Assembly: GCF_014803385.1 (NCBI RefSeq)
Contig: NZ_JACYFC010000003.1
Coordinates: 124,001 to 188,000, forward strand
Length of the DNA stretch: 64,000 nt
Direction: 5' to 3'
Origin: Marinomonas colpomeniae
Lineage (GTDB): Bacteria; Pseudomonadota; Gammaproteobacteria; Pseudomonadales; Marinomonadaceae
The notes under the pieces are model-generated. The model searched no databases. It worked only from the letters and a program-made list of their open reading frames with translations, and was not told the DNA's origin. Below, one piece after another: positions 39,956 to 49,046 of this stretch. The first letter of the stretch is position 1. The number at the start of each line of letters is the position of its first letter. Both the position numbers and the translations under genes were made by a program.

Positions 39956-42136
39956 ATGATGAAAAAGACACAGCTACTTTTACTCAGTGCAATATGTTGT
40001 TTTGCGTTAAGCGCGTGCGTTGAGGGTGAAAAAGAAGATGGACAATCGACCAATGGCAATGGGTTTGTTTTAAGCAGCTCTGAGATGGTTGATGATGGTC
40101 ATTTACCTGCAGTTTATACTTGTGATGGTGACAGTTTTAGTCCGCCTTTTAATTGGCATGGTGCGCCTGAGTTGACTCAATATTATGCGCTAATTATGGA
40201 TCATAATGCACCTGATGGTATCCATTGGTATTGGACTTTGTACAATATTTCAGCGAATAAAAGCCAAATAAAAAGTAATGAAACACTAGGGGATATTGGA
40301 AATAATAGCGTTAACCATTTAAATGAATACACACCACCTTGCTCTAAAGGTCCTGGTGAAAAAAGCTATCATTTTACGCTTTATGCTTTATCAGCATTGG
40401 CTAAAATAAACAGCGAAAAATCGGTAGATAGAGCGACGCTACTTGAAGCCATCAAAGACATTACCCTCGACTCAGCGTCTATGACAGTAACTTATGAGCG
40501 AGAGTCCAATAACAATGATCGCCAGCTAGAAACTAGACCTAAACCACAGGTATTTCAGCTTAATCCACCAGTGTTAAACGATAGTGTTGACTCTCCTCGT
40601 TGTGATGCGATTAAAAGTTCGGTGAGTGACGCTGGTTTTGCACAAGGTGTATCGGTGACGTGTGATAACGAATATGCCTATGTGACATCTTCGACTTATC
40701 CAGATCATGAAGTCATGACTGGTATTACAGGTACTAATGAACAAGTGCCTGTTCCGGCTGAAGGTTATTCAGCTCCTATTAAATTAAACCCTGTAAAAGC
40801 AGAAAATTTCACTACGATAGATGCCGCTGTAGGTGTGGCTGTAAATGGCGTACCTGTTTACGATTATTCCTCTCAAGGAGAGTTGGATATTCATGAATAT
40901 GATGAAAGGCATGACACTCTGGTGCTTGGACAGCTAGATAATTGTGGCGGACATTCCGGGCGAGGTGATGATTATCACTACCATGTATCGCCTAGTTGTA
41001 TGATAGATACAATGAAGAAACAAGGAAGTGATGCCATCATTGGTTGGGGCTATGACGGCTATCCTTTGTATGGAGATAAAAATCCAGACGGCAGTGATAT
41101 TGCTACTGGTGCATTAGATGTATGTAATGGCCAAGCTGATGATGAATACGGCTATCGTTATCAAACATCAGCAAAGCCGCCTTATATTATTCAATGTCTA
41201 GTGGGGGAAGTCGATACACAAAAACTACCTCGAGTATCACCTTTGAGTGGTGATAAAGACGGCATAAGAGCAGAGCTTCGTCCGCCACAAGGTGGGGTTG
41301 AGAATTTAACTCATACGGTTTCGAAGGATGGTAGTCGTACAATGCGTTATGAGTACCAAGGTGAAGAGTATTTCACAATTTATAGCCCTTCTAGCCAGAA
41401 AGAAGGTTGTTATGACTTCAAACAAAAAACCATTACGAATGGTGGTAAGGTTGAAACAGGAACATTTTGTCGAGGATCGCAATCACAACCACAACAAGCA
41501 GAACCAAACAACAAGGTAAGCCATAGCTCACCTATTTCTGGAGAGCATAATCTCAAGCTCGATGCTTGGGCCGACAATTGGTTTGCTGCTTATATTGGCG
41601 AAGAACTGTTGATTGAAGATTCAGTGTCTATTACTACAGAGCGCTCTTTTAACGCAGAGAGTGTTTCGTTTTCCGCAGACTACCCGATTGAACTTAATGT
41701 TGTACTAAAAGATTTTAAGCAAAACGATACAGGTCTAGAGTACATTGGCGCTCGAAATCAACAAATGGGTGATGGTGGTTTCATTATGCAGCTTACCGAT
41801 ACTGACAAAAATGAAGTTGTAGCAGTGAGTGATAGTAGTTGGAAATGTGAAGTACTGCACAAGGCTCCGCTTAACAAGTTATGTGAGAGTGAATCTAATC
41901 CTATTGCAGGGGAAGGTTACTGTACTTTTATGTCGAAAGAAGCTCCCGATAATTGGTTGCAAAATGGTTTTGATGACTCTAGCTGGAAAAATGCTACGGA
42001 ACATGCCATTGCTTCTGTTGGACCGAAAGACGGTTATGACGAGATTGATTGGGATAGTAATGCACAGTTTATCTGGGGTGAAGACCTAGAAACGGATAAT
42101 ACAATTATTTGTAAAACTACGATTGAACAACCTTAA
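39956..42136 (+). CDS. Lipoprotein with PEBP-like, YHYH and C-terminal jelly-roll-like domains
   Basis: A 726-residue predicted lipoprotein, lipobox LSAC with Cys21. Residues about 37-185 are a phosphatidylethanolamine-binding/YbhB-like domain (SPPFNWHGAPELTQYYALIMDH, then GIHWYWTLYNI and the GPGEKSYHFTLYAL block). Residues about 200-440 are a YHYH domain with CGGHSGRGDDYHYHVSPSC near 325-345 and GYDGYPLYG. The C-terminal 200 residues (DAWADNWFAAYIGEELLIED, NGFDDSSWKNAT) resemble a carbohydrate-binding beta-sandwich. The three-way fusion is unusual. The next gene follows in 12 bp. Role unknown; extracellular ligand binding is likely. Confidence 0.85.
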   Translation: MMKKTQLLLLSAICCFALSACVEGEKEDGQSTNGNGFVLSSSEMVDDGHLPAVYTCDGDSFSPPFNWHGAPELTQYYALIMDHNAPDGIHWYWTLYNISANKSQIKSNETLGDIGNNSVNHLNEYTPPCSKGPGEKSYHFTLYALSALAKINSEKSVDRATLLEAIKDITLDSASMTVTYERESNNNDRQLETRPKPQVFQLNPPVLNDSVDSPRCDAIKSSVSDAGFAQGVSVTCDNEYAYVTSSTYPDHEVMTGITGTNEQVPVPAEGYSAPIKLNPVKAENFTTIDAAVGVAVNGVPVYDYSSQGELDIHEYDERHDTLVLGQLDNCGGHSGRGDDYHYHVSPSCMIDTMKKQGSDAIIGWGYDGYPLYGDKNPDGSDIATGALDVCNGQADDEYGYRYQTSAKPPYIIQCLVGEVDTQKLPRVSPLSGDKDGIRAELRPPQGGVENLTHTVSKDGSRTMRYEYQGEEYFTIYSPSSQKEGCYDFKQKTITNGGKVETGTFCRGSQSQPQQAEPNNKVSHSSPISGEHNLKLDAWADNWFAAYIGEELLIEDSVSITTERSFNAESVSFSADYPIELNVVLKDFKQNDTGLEYIGARNQQMGDGGFIMQLTDTDKNEVVAVSDSSWKCEVLHKAPLNKLCESESNPIAGEGYCTFMSKEAPDNWLQNGFDDSSWKNATEHAIASVGPKDGYDEIDWDSNAQFIWGEDLETDNTIICKTTIEQP

Positions 42137-42148
42137 TAGGAGCCTGAG

Positions 42149-42670
42149 ATGGCAGTTTTTGTTAAATATAAGTTAATTCTAAACAGGTTTTTCGCCGTTC
42201 TGATATGTGCTTTTAGTTTGATTATTTTACCAGTAAAGGCGCACATGTTAAATGAAACTAGTGCCCAAGTGATTTTAAGAGACGGACAAGTTGAAATCAG
42301 TATTATCACAGATATGGTGCATTTAGTAGCGACATTACAAGATAATCAAGCTTGGTTAATGGGAGATATCAGTGAGGTTATGCCGGAAGGCTTAAGTGCT
42401 GATCAGCAAGAGCTCTTTATTAAAAAGGCCTTTGAAGAGGCTGTTTACGTGTCTGTGAACCAGAAAAAGCTAACGTTTGAGCGAGTGGTCTTTAAAAAAA
42501 CAAACCATGGTCACAGCACCGAGATTGTTTTACAGGCGAGGCATTCGTTTGCAAATGTCACGGATGTGACGGCCTCTTTTCCAAAAAGCTTAGGCACCGT
42601 ACATGCGAGTTTTGTAAGGCCACAGTATAAAGTCCTTAATGCTGGTGACGATGCTCATGTTGTCTTTTAA
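42149..42670 (+). CDS. Secreted protein of unknown function
   Basis: A 173-residue protein with a signal peptide (helix FFAVLICAFSLIILPV, cleavage after VKA near residue 31). The mature part starts HMLNETSAQVILRDGQVEI and includes a His-rich NHGHSTEIVLQARHSF. The end is FVRPQYKVLNAGDDAHVVF. It resembles periplasmic metal-uptake-associated or HupE-like outer domains without the membrane part, but no family is assigned. AGGAG precedes the ATG. It is probably cotranscribed with the lipoprotein. Confidence 0.75.
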   Translation: MAVFVKYKLILNRFFAVLICAFSLIILPVKAHMLNETSAQVILRDGQVEISIITDMVHLVATLQDNQAWLMGDISEVMPEGLSADQQELFIKKAFEEAVYVSVNQKKLTFERVVFKKTNHGHSTEIVLQARHSFANVTDVTASFPKSLGTVHASFVRPQYKVLNAGDDAHVVF

Positions 42671-42702
42671 AGTAGACCTTTAAATTGAATTGTTTGTGAG
42701 TT

Positions 42703-42734
42703 AAGAATTAAGAGTCTATATACTCTTAATTCTT
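42703..42734 (+). terminator. AT-rich 13-bp inverted repeat before the two-component genes
   Basis: AAGAATTAAGAGT and ACTCTTAATTCTT with a 6-nt loop, perfect. It follows the secreted-protein gene by 33 bp and precedes the kinase start by 25 bp. The T-rich tail TTTAAATCGCTTTTATTTTT is only moderate. It may be a terminator, or an operator for autoregulation of the two-component pair. Confidence 0.55.
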
Positions 42735-42758
42735 TAAATCGCTTTTATTTTTGATCGG

Positions 42759-44204
42759 GTGACAGTGAAATTAATACATAAGTTCTTTTTAGCTTTTTTT
42801 GTGACTAGCATGCTCCTTGTTGGTCTCATGTTTGTGTTTATTTACTTAACTTTCTCTACGGGTTTTAACCGTTTTGTAGAGCAAGAAGAGCAAAAGCATG
42901 TAAATGTTGTTAAGCAGCAACTGGTTGAACTGTATGGACAATCTAATAGCTGGCAACCAATATCACAGAACATTCAATTGTGGCGCTCTATCGTTGAACA
43001 AAAAGCAAAACCGAAAGAACTTAAAAAAGCTGATAAAGATCAGCCTCCAAAACCCAAAATAAATTCTTTATCACCTGCGTTTTTGTGGATAAACCTTCCT
43101 CCTGGCTCATTGAAAACAGGTCAACGAATCAGTTTATATAATGCAAATGAACAGGTAATCGTTGGTCGGGATTATTTAAGAGACAACCCGCAAATTGAAC
43201 CTATTTTACTGAATCGCAATATTATTGGTTGGATAGGTTTTGAACCTTCTAGACTAGTAGAAAGTAGCCCCGCTAAAGCTTTTTTGACTGCGCAGTTCCA
43301 TAATTATTTTATGATTACTCTCTGTGTGATCTTGCTAGCCTTTATTGTATCTATCGCCCTGTCTCGACATTTAATGAAACCAATAAGGGGTATTGTTGCT
43401 GGAACAAATGCATTAAAAAGCGGTGATTACTCAAATCGAATTACTTCTTTGACACAAGATGAACTTGGTATTTTATCGGCGAACTTTAATGAGCTTGCAG
43501 AGACTTTGGAGCAAAATCAGAAAATGCGCACGCAATGGGTGTCTGATACCTCCCATGAATTAAGAACGCCACTTACTGTGCTGCGCTCTCATTTATTGGC
43601 GGTGCAAGATGGGGTATTTGTTCCTGATGAAAAACGTATCGCTCTATTGATTAAGCAAACAGATAACCTAAGTCGTATTGTTGATGATCTTACTCAGTTG
43701 GCTCACAGTGATGCCACTATTTTAACTTATACAGATAAGTGCTTAGACATCATTCAAGTCTTTGAAGGAAGTCTAGAAGACTTTGCTTTACGGTTTAAGC
43801 AACAGGGTCTAGTGGTTCATAGTGTTGCTTTGAAAAGGGCAGGAAAGTGTATGATTAGGGGCGACAAAGAGCGCTTACATCAGTTATTTATTAATCTATT
43901 AGAGAATACTTGCAAGTACACTCACCCTGGTGGGCAACTAAACATAGTTGTTAATAAAACAGACTCTCAGATTGAGCTTGTTCTACAAGATTCGGCGCCG
44001 GGTGCTTCGCCAGAAGATCAAGACAAGTTATTTGAGCGCTTTTATCGGGTGGAAAAATCACGCCATAGAGGGCTAGGAGGGTCAGGTTTAGGTTTGGCTC
44101 TTTGTAAGCAGATAGTCGAGGCTCATAGTGGTGATATTTCACTCCACAGTTCACCGTTCGGTGGGCTAGCAGTGCAAATATGCTTACCATTATTGGAGCA
44201 ATAG
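42759..44204 (+). CDS. Sensor histidine kinase, BaeS-like (GTG start)
   Basis: A 481-residue inner-membrane kinase. First helix at about 8-30, a periplasmic part with a Lys/Pro-rich stretch (KPKELKKADKDQPPKPK near 85-101), second helix near 185-205, then HAMP. The HisKA motif DTSHELRTPLTVL has the phospho-acceptor His266. The ATPase part has NLLENTCKYT, DSAPGA (in place of the DxGxG G1 box) and GGSGLGLALCKQI. GTG start; GTG two codons later is an alternative. It overlaps almost directly with the regulator three bases on. BaeS-like kinases respond to envelope stress. Confidence 0.92.
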   Translation: MTVKLIHKFFLAFFVTSMLLVGLMFVFIYLTFSTGFNRFVEQEEQKHVNVVKQQLVELYGQSNSWQPISQNIQLWRSIVEQKAKPKELKKADKDQPPKPKINSLSPAFLWINLPPGSLKTGQRISLYNANEQVIVGRDYLRDNPQIEPILLNRNIIGWIGFEPSRLVESSPAKAFLTAQFHNYFMITLCVILLAFIVSIALSRHLMKPIRGIVAGTNALKSGDYSNRITSLTQDELGILSANFNELAETLEQNQKMRTQWVSDTSHELRTPLTVLRSHLLAVQDGVFVPDEKRIALLIKQTDNLSRIVDDLTQLAHSDATILTYTDKCLDIIQVFEGSLEDFALRFKQQGLVVHSVALKRAGKCMIRGDKERLHQLFINLLENTCKYTHPGGQLNIVVNKTDSQIELVLQDSAPGASPEDQDKLFERFYRVEKSRHRGLGGSGLGLALCKQIVEAHSGDISLHSSPFGGLAVQICLPLLEQ

Positions 44205-44207
44205 AAG

Positions 44208-44888
44208 ATGACGAAACAAAAAATACTCATAGTGGAAGACGAAGAAGATATTGCCGAAGTGCTGTTGGCTTATAGCCATCAAGAAGGCTATAGCACCGAG
44301 CATTTTCAAAGTGGCAGAGGTGTGGTCGATTTTATTAGGCAAAACTCTGTAGATTTAATCCTTCTCGATATTATGCTTCCAGAGGTCGATGGTATTGAAA
44401 TTTGTAAGCAAATTAGAGCATTTTCAAATGTCGCAATTATTATTGTTACTGCAAAACGACAAGAAATAGATCGGCTTCAAGGATTGGAATTAGGAGCTGA
44501 TGATTATATTTGTAAGCCATTCAGTCCAAAAGAAGTGATGGCGAGAATCAAAACAGTATTAAGAAGAACGGCAGAACCCAGCGTCGATGTGCTGGAGTGT
44601 TTAGGCTTTGAATTGTATCAAGAAAGTTATCTTGCTCTATACAATGGTAAGCAAATAAACCTGACAGCCGTCGAGTTTAAGATTTTGTTACTATTGATTG
44701 GGCAGGTTGGTCGTGTATTTAGTCGGGAAGATATTATCCATCATGCCTATAGAGAAACGACAGACATTTCGGACCGTAATATCGATACTCATATAAAAAA
44801 TATACGTAAAAAAATCCAAGAAGTCGAAAGCACACTTAACCCTATCGTGACTGTTTATGGTGTGGGGTATAAGTTTCAAAAAAAATAG
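44208..44888 (+). CDS. OmpR-family response regulator, BaeR-like
   Basis: A 226-residue regulator. The receiver has phospho-acceptor Asp54 in LILLDIMLPEVDG, Thr/Lys conserved in IIIVTAKRQ and YICKPFSPKEV. The C-terminal winged helix reads LTAVEFKILLLLIG, then RNIDTHIKNIRKKI and VYGVGYKF. It is cotranscribed with the kinase. The upstream lipoprotein and secreted protein may be its targets or signals, but no repeated operator was identified. Confidence 0.95.
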   Translation: MTKQKILIVEDEEDIAEVLLAYSHQEGYSTEHFQSGRGVVDFIRQNSVDLILLDIMLPEVDGIEICKQIRAFSNVAIIIVTAKRQEIDRLQGLELGADDYICKPFSPKEVMARIKTVLRRTAEPSVDVLECLGFELYQESYLALYNGKQINLTAVEFKILLLLIGQVGRVFSREDIIHHAYRETTDISDRNIDTHIKNIRKKIQEVESTLNPIVTVYGVGYKFQKK

Positions 44889-44959
44889 TCAATTAACGAT
44901 ATTTAATCAACGATATCCAATTAACTTTGGCTACCTAGAACCGTACCTATATAAAAATA

Positions 44960-44989
44960 AAAAAAGACAACATAGCTAGACGATTGTCT
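44960..44989 (-). terminator. Probable terminator of the gene at 45044
   Basis: Minus strand: AGACAA / TTGTCT stem with a 13-nt loop, then TTTTTTTATTTTT. Stem is short, so moderate confidence. Confidence 0.55.
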
Positions 44990-45043
44990 CACTATTGTTG
45001 CCTCTCGTAGGTTGATTCTTAATTAGCTTGTGCGAAGTACTTT

Positions 45044-45574
45044 TTAAACTTGGTTACAGAGTGTTTTTAGAAGCAAGTCGTCTTCGTCAAGTTGGTGCCA
45101 TTCCTGAGTAATATTTGCTTCGCTTTCAGAGGAAGCGCTAAAGGATTGTAAGAAATCCGTTCTTGCACCTTGAACACAGTCGATAATCTGAGGCACACGT
45201 TTTGCTACGTGGCGGCGTTCAAAGAAATATAAATCTACTAAAATAAGATTAGGGTCAATTTTGTTTTTTGCAGAATTGGCTACATCAGCCGCCATAAAAC
45301 GCATTGTTTGAGGAAAAGCGTAACTCCAAGGGCGAAACACTGTTTCTTCTTGAACCGATTTTACTACAACAACACCTTCAGGTAATAAACTTGTTTGATG
45401 CTCGTACCAGTCGTATTCACCTTGAACTTGAAAACCAAGCATAGCGACACCTGCAAAAGCAGGAACCAGCCATTTTGGCGCAGTTTGTTTGGAAATTTTT
45501 CTTAAAAACAAGGCAATACCCGCGCCGCCGATACCGGCAAAAACGGTAGCAATAAGTTCCCAAAACATAAGCAT
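45044..45574 (-). CDS. Conserved membrane protein of unknown function
   Basis: A 176-residue protein. Two hydrophobic segments at about 4-24 and 34-52 (FWELIATVFAGIGGAGIALFL and WLVPAFAGVAMLGF) precede a soluble domain with EYDWYEHQTSLLPEGVVVVKSV and PQTMRFMAADVANSAKNKIDPNL. It is unnamed. It is separated from the symporter genes by a strong terminator, so it is a separate transcription unit despite the same strand. Confidence 0.75.
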   Translation of the reverse strand: MLMFWELIATVFAGIGGAGIALFLRKISKQTAPKWLVPAFAGVAMLGFQVQGEYDWYEHQTSLLPEGVVVVKSVQEETVFRPWSYAFPQTMRFMAADVANSAKNKIDPNLILVDLYFFERRHVAKRVPQIIDCVQGARTDFLQSFSASSESEANITQEWHQLDEDDLLLKTLCNQV

Positions 45575-45610
45575 TCTCTTTATTATTGGTTTTATTTTTT
45601 TAGTGAATAA

Positions 45611-45638
45611 TCAAGCCTCCCAACCTTGGGAGGCTTGA
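45611..45638 (-). terminator. Strong terminator after the symporter gene
   Basis: 13-bp stem TCAAGCCTCCCAA / TTGGGAGGCTTGA with a 2-nt loop. A tail of TTATTCAC and then A/T-rich sequence follows on the minus strand. Confidence 0.8.
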
Positions 45639-45703
45639 TTCTTACAGATAGTGCTTTTCTATTTTAACACTGTTCTCTTCTAGTACTGTTTTAACTCAAT
45701 ATC

Positions 45704-47470
45704 TTAATGGTCAACCGCTTCGCCAGCACCTTGAGGGTAGCGAACGCTTTCAACTAGATCTTGAATTTCTTTTGGTGGCTCTTCAGTCATTGAAGAAACT
45801 GTGAAGGCAACTACAAAGTTAATCACTGCACCAATCGCACCGAATGACAATGGAGAAATACCAAACAACCAGTTATCAGGCGTGTTAGCGAAAGACGCTG
45901 TACCTGGGATAAAGAACCAACCTAGGAATAAGAAGATATACACCAAGGTAGAACCTAGACCAGCTAACATGCCAGAGATAGCACCTACGCTGTTTACTCG
46001 TTTTGAGAAGATACCCATCATCAACGCAGGGAAGATGGATGCTGCTGCAATACCAAAGGCGAGAGCAACTACCTGAGCGGCAAATCCTGGTGGATTCATA
46101 CCTAAGTAGGTGGCCACAACAATGGCGACAAACATTGAGATTCTCGCTGCTTTCAACTCCCCTTTATCACTAATATTAGGGTTTATTGAACCTTTTATTA
46201 AGTCATGACTGATGGCAGAGGATATGGCTAACAATAAGCCCGCTGCGGTTGATAGTGCAGCCGCAAGACCACCTGCTGCAATAAGACCAATAACCCAACC
46301 TGGAAGGTTCGCGATTTCTGGGTTTGCCAACACAAGAATGTCTCGGTTAACCACTAACTCATTACCTTCCCAACCACGAGCGGTTGCTTCGTCTTGGAAT
46401 GCTGGAACGTCGTTATAGAACTGTACACGACCGTCGCCATTTTTATCTTCAAATTTGATTAGACCTGTTGTTTCCCAAGTCTGAACCCAATCTGGACGTT
46501 CAGCGTATTCAATCGGTTGTTCTGTTGGACCAGATGGGTAAATAGTCGTTAATAGATTTAAACGAGCCATAGACGCAACAGCTGGAGCTGTTAAATACAA
46601 CAATGCGATGAATATTAATGCCCAACCTGCAGACCAACGAGCGTCAGCTACTTTAGGCACTGTGAAGAAACGAATGATAACGTGAGGTAAGCCTGCAGTA
46701 CCTATCATTAGAGATAGAGTAAACAGAACCATGTTCAATTTGTTATCAACGTCAGCCGTATAGTCTCGGAAACCAAGTTCTCGTACTACTTCGTCTAGTT
46801 TTTGCAATAATGGCAAGCCAGATTCAGTGTGAGTAGAGAAAAGACCGACAGCAGGAATAAATGTATCTGTTAACTGAAGGGAAATAAACACGGCAGGAAT
46901 GGTATATGCAATGATCAATACAACATATTGAGCAACCTGAGTGTAAGTAATCCCTTTCATGCCGCCTAAAACAGCGTAGAAAAATACAACAACAGCCGCG
47001 ATTACTAGACCAGTGCTTTTGTCTACTTCTAAGAAGCGAGAGAAAGCCACACCAGCACCAGTCATCTGACCGATTACGTAGGTAACAGAGGCCGTAATCA
47101 AACAAGCAACCGCTACTAAACGAGCTGTTTTGCTGTAGAAACGATCACCGATAAAGTCTGGCACAGTAAACTTACCAAATTTACGAAGGTAAGGTGCTAA
47201 TAACATAGCAAGCAGTACATAACCGCCAGTCCAACCCATTAAGAATGTGGAGTTAGCGTACCCGCCAGCAGCGATTAAGCCTGCCATAGAAATGAACGAT
47301 GCAGCAGACATCCAGTCTGCGGCTGTTGCCATACCATTTAATACAGGATGAACACCACCGCCTGCTACGTAAAACTCTTTCGTAGATCCAGCTCGTGCCC
47401 AGAATGCGATGCCGAAGTAGAGTGCAAATGACCCACCGACAAAGAGTAAATTGATAGTAAATTGATCCAT
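45704..47470 (-). CDS. Sodium/solute symporter, ActP-like (VC_2705 type)
   Basis: A 588-residue inner-membrane carrier of the SSS family with about 13 helices. The early block GSTKEFYVAGGGVHPVLNGMATAADWMSAASF is typical of the acetate/pyruvate-type branch. VTYVIGQMTGAGVAFSRF and AALSTAAGLLLAISSAISHDL follow. A hydrophilic insert (about 325-375) carries DKNGDGRVQFYND, an EF-hand-like loop. It is five bases downstream of the DUF4212 gene, which is the known partner of this symporter type. Acetate or a related short carboxylate is the likely substrate. Confidence 0.92.
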   Translation of the reverse strand: MDQFTINLLFVGGSFALYFGIAFWARAGSTKEFYVAGGGVHPVLNGMATAADWMSAASFISMAGLIAAGGYANSTFLMGWTGGYVLLAMLLAPYLRKFGKFTVPDFIGDRFYSKTARLVAVACLITASVTYVIGQMTGAGVAFSRFLEVDKSTGLVIAAVVVFFYAVLGGMKGITYTQVAQYVVLIIAYTIPAVFISLQLTDTFIPAVGLFSTHTESGLPLLQKLDEVVRELGFRDYTADVDNKLNMVLFTLSLMIGTAGLPHVIIRFFTVPKVADARWSAGWALIFIALLYLTAPAVASMARLNLLTTIYPSGPTEQPIEYAERPDWVQTWETTGLIKFEDKNGDGRVQFYNDVPAFQDEATARGWEGNELVVNRDILVLANPEIANLPGWVIGLIAAGGLAAALSTAAGLLLAISSAISHDLIKGSINPNISDKGELKAARISMFVAIVVATYLGMNPPGFAAQVVALAFGIAAASIFPALMMGIFSKRVNSVGAISGMLAGLGSTLVYIFLFLGWFFIPGTASFANTPDNWLFGISPLSFGAIGAVINFVVAFTVSSMTEEPPKEIQDLVESVRYPQGAGEAVDH

Positions 47471-47475
47471 AGTCG

Positions 47476-47736
47476 TTACTCCTGAAGGCCAAATTCTTCA
47501 TCTAATTTGTTCATCTTCCACGCATAGAAGAAAGTCAAAACGATGAATACGAGGATGGAACCTTGCTGAGCGAACCAAAAACCTAAATCAGTTCCTCCGA
47601 TATGGATACCTGAGAGCATGGGTCTAAGTAAAATAGCACAACCGTAAGAGGCAAGAGCCCAAACCACAAGGCTGCCTAGAATTAGCCTCAAGTTTGCTTG
47701 CCAGTATTTTTCTGCATTAGTGTTATGATCCGACAT
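47476..47736 (-). CDS. DUF4212 small symporter subunit
   Basis: An 86-residue membrane protein with two helices (about 15-38 and 50-70). It contains AEKYWQANLRLILGSLVVWAL and the conserved GFWFAQQGSILVFIVLTFFYAWKMNKLDEEF end. The ATG at 47736 follows AAGGAG; a longer frame upstream lacks a site. It lies five bases before the symporter start. Family members are accessory subunits of this symporter class. Confidence 0.93.
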   Translation of the reverse strand: MSDHNTNAEKYWQANLRLILGSLVVWALASYGCAILLRPMLSGIHIGGTDLGFWFAQQGSILVFIVLTFFYAWKMNKLDEEFGLQE

Positions 47737-47888
47737 AGTCGATCTCCTTATAATTATTTTTATTTGCACTATCTAATCTATCAGGCGTTTGTGTAATTAG
47801 AAGTCAGACTTTAGTCGCATAAGGAGGCTTTTCGTTGTTATCTTTTGTATATGAGTTTGAAATTTCTAGGTAAAAGAGAGGTTTATGG

Positions 47889-48530
47889 ATGAATACGGCT
47901 GTTAAGGAAAAAATTCTATCTGTTTGTATGAAAAAAATAGAACAAAAAGGTGAGGGAGTTCAAGTCTCATTTTATGCATTTTTTGCGAATAAAAATGATG
48001 ATCCAAAAATATTAATGGATGTTGCTCGTTGGTGGATTGAAGAGCATGAGCTGAATCACTTTGAGAAAGCGACAAAGATTTATGCCATGGTGTCTGCATT
48101 AGGCACACAATCGATTAATCAGAAGAGCAATATAAATGGCTTCAACCATTTGACACTGAGTGTGAGTGACCTCGATAGATCTTGTTCGTTTTATTGCGAC
48201 CTTCTTGGGTTTAAAGGGGAAGTCCGTTGGCGAACGGGTGCATATTTATCTTATGCTAACTGCTGGCTTTGTTTGTCTCTTGGCGGGCCTAGCCCCAGTC
48301 AAGATTATAGTCATTTTGCATTTACCTTTGACGAGCTATCTATTTCAATGATTTCTCAAAATATTCGCTCCTCAGAGGTTAAGCAATGGCAAAAGAATAG
48401 CAGTGAAGGCGATTCACTCTATCTTGAAGATCCTGATGGTCACAAATTAGAATTACATTCTGGCTCATTGGAAACTCGACTTGAGTCGTTACGAAAAACA
48501 CCATATGACGGATTGATGTGGTTACCATAA
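47889..48530 (+). CDS. FosA-like VOC protein with extra N-terminal domain
   Basis: A 213-residue protein. Residues from about 84 are a full FosA-type glutathione/thiol transferase module: FNHLTLSVSDLDRSCSFYCDLLGF, then WLCLSLG and QDYSHFAF. SEGDSLYLEDPDGHKLELHSG follows, with LRKTPYDGLMW at the end. Metal ligands are the His of NHLTL, the His of SHFAF and the Glu of LELH. The Lys that FosA places right after the Trp in the K-loop reads Gln here, with Lys next to it (WQKNSSEGDS). Residues 1-83 are a separate helical domain with WWIEEHELNHFEKATKIYAMV, not found in FosA. Substrate is therefore uncertain. Confidence 0.85.
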   Translation: MNTAVKEKILSVCMKKIEQKGEGVQVSFYAFFANKNDDPKILMDVARWWIEEHELNHFEKATKIYAMVSALGTQSINQKSNINGFNHLTLSVSDLDRSCSFYCDLLGFKGEVRWRTGAYLSYANCWLCLSLGGPSPSQDYSHFAFTFDELSISMISQNIRSSEVKQWQKNSSEGDSLYLEDPDGHKLELHSGSLETRLESLRKTPYDGLMWLP

Positions 48531-48991
48531 TGAATTCAACTCCAAATGATGCCTCTATAAATAACAGTTGGGACATTCTCCAAATCACTGTGGAAGAAGC
48601 GTTACCTATCCGTCATTGTGTATTGTGGCCGAATAAAAGTATGGAAGAATGTCGCGTAGAAGACGATAAGAGCAGTGAACACTTTGGTGTTTTTATCAAT
48701 GAAGAGTTGGTTTGCGTGGCGACGATTTTTATTTCTAAACGTGTTAATGACAAACAAAAAACGGCACGACTACGAAAGTTTGCAACGATCAAGGAATATC
48801 AAGGTAAAGGTATTGGGAGTTTTGTTTTAAAGCATATAATAGATTTATTACAGCAGCAGAATGTTAGTTTATTTTGGTGTGATGCAAGAGAGAATGCTAT
48901 CTCACTTTATGAAAAATTTGGTATGACACCTGAGGGTGAACGTTTCTTTAAAGGCGATATCCCTTATCGAAAAATGTCAGTAGTTTTATAG
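48530..48991 (+). CDS. GNAT family N-acetyltransferase
   Basis: A 153-residue acetyltransferase, ATG overlapping the upstream stop by one base (TAATG). Motif A: RLRKFATIKEYQGKGIGSFVLKHII near 80-104. FWCDARENAISLYEKFGM is motif B. It starts with the proline-poor VEEALPIRHCVLWPNKSMEEC typical of GNATs of the ElaA/YjcF-like group. Probably cotranscribed with the FosA-like gene. Confidence 0.88.
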   Translation: MNSTPNDASINNSWDILQITVEEALPIRHCVLWPNKSMEECRVEDDKSSEHFGVFINEELVCVATIFISKRVNDKQKTARLRKFATIKEYQGKGIGSFVLKHIIDLLQQQNVSLFWCDARENAISLYEKFGMTPEGERFFKGDIPYRKMSVVL

Positions 48992-49046
48992 CAGTATAAA
49001 TGAAAAAATTAATGGTAAAAGTGGCCGTGTAAGTAGGAGTGAAAGA

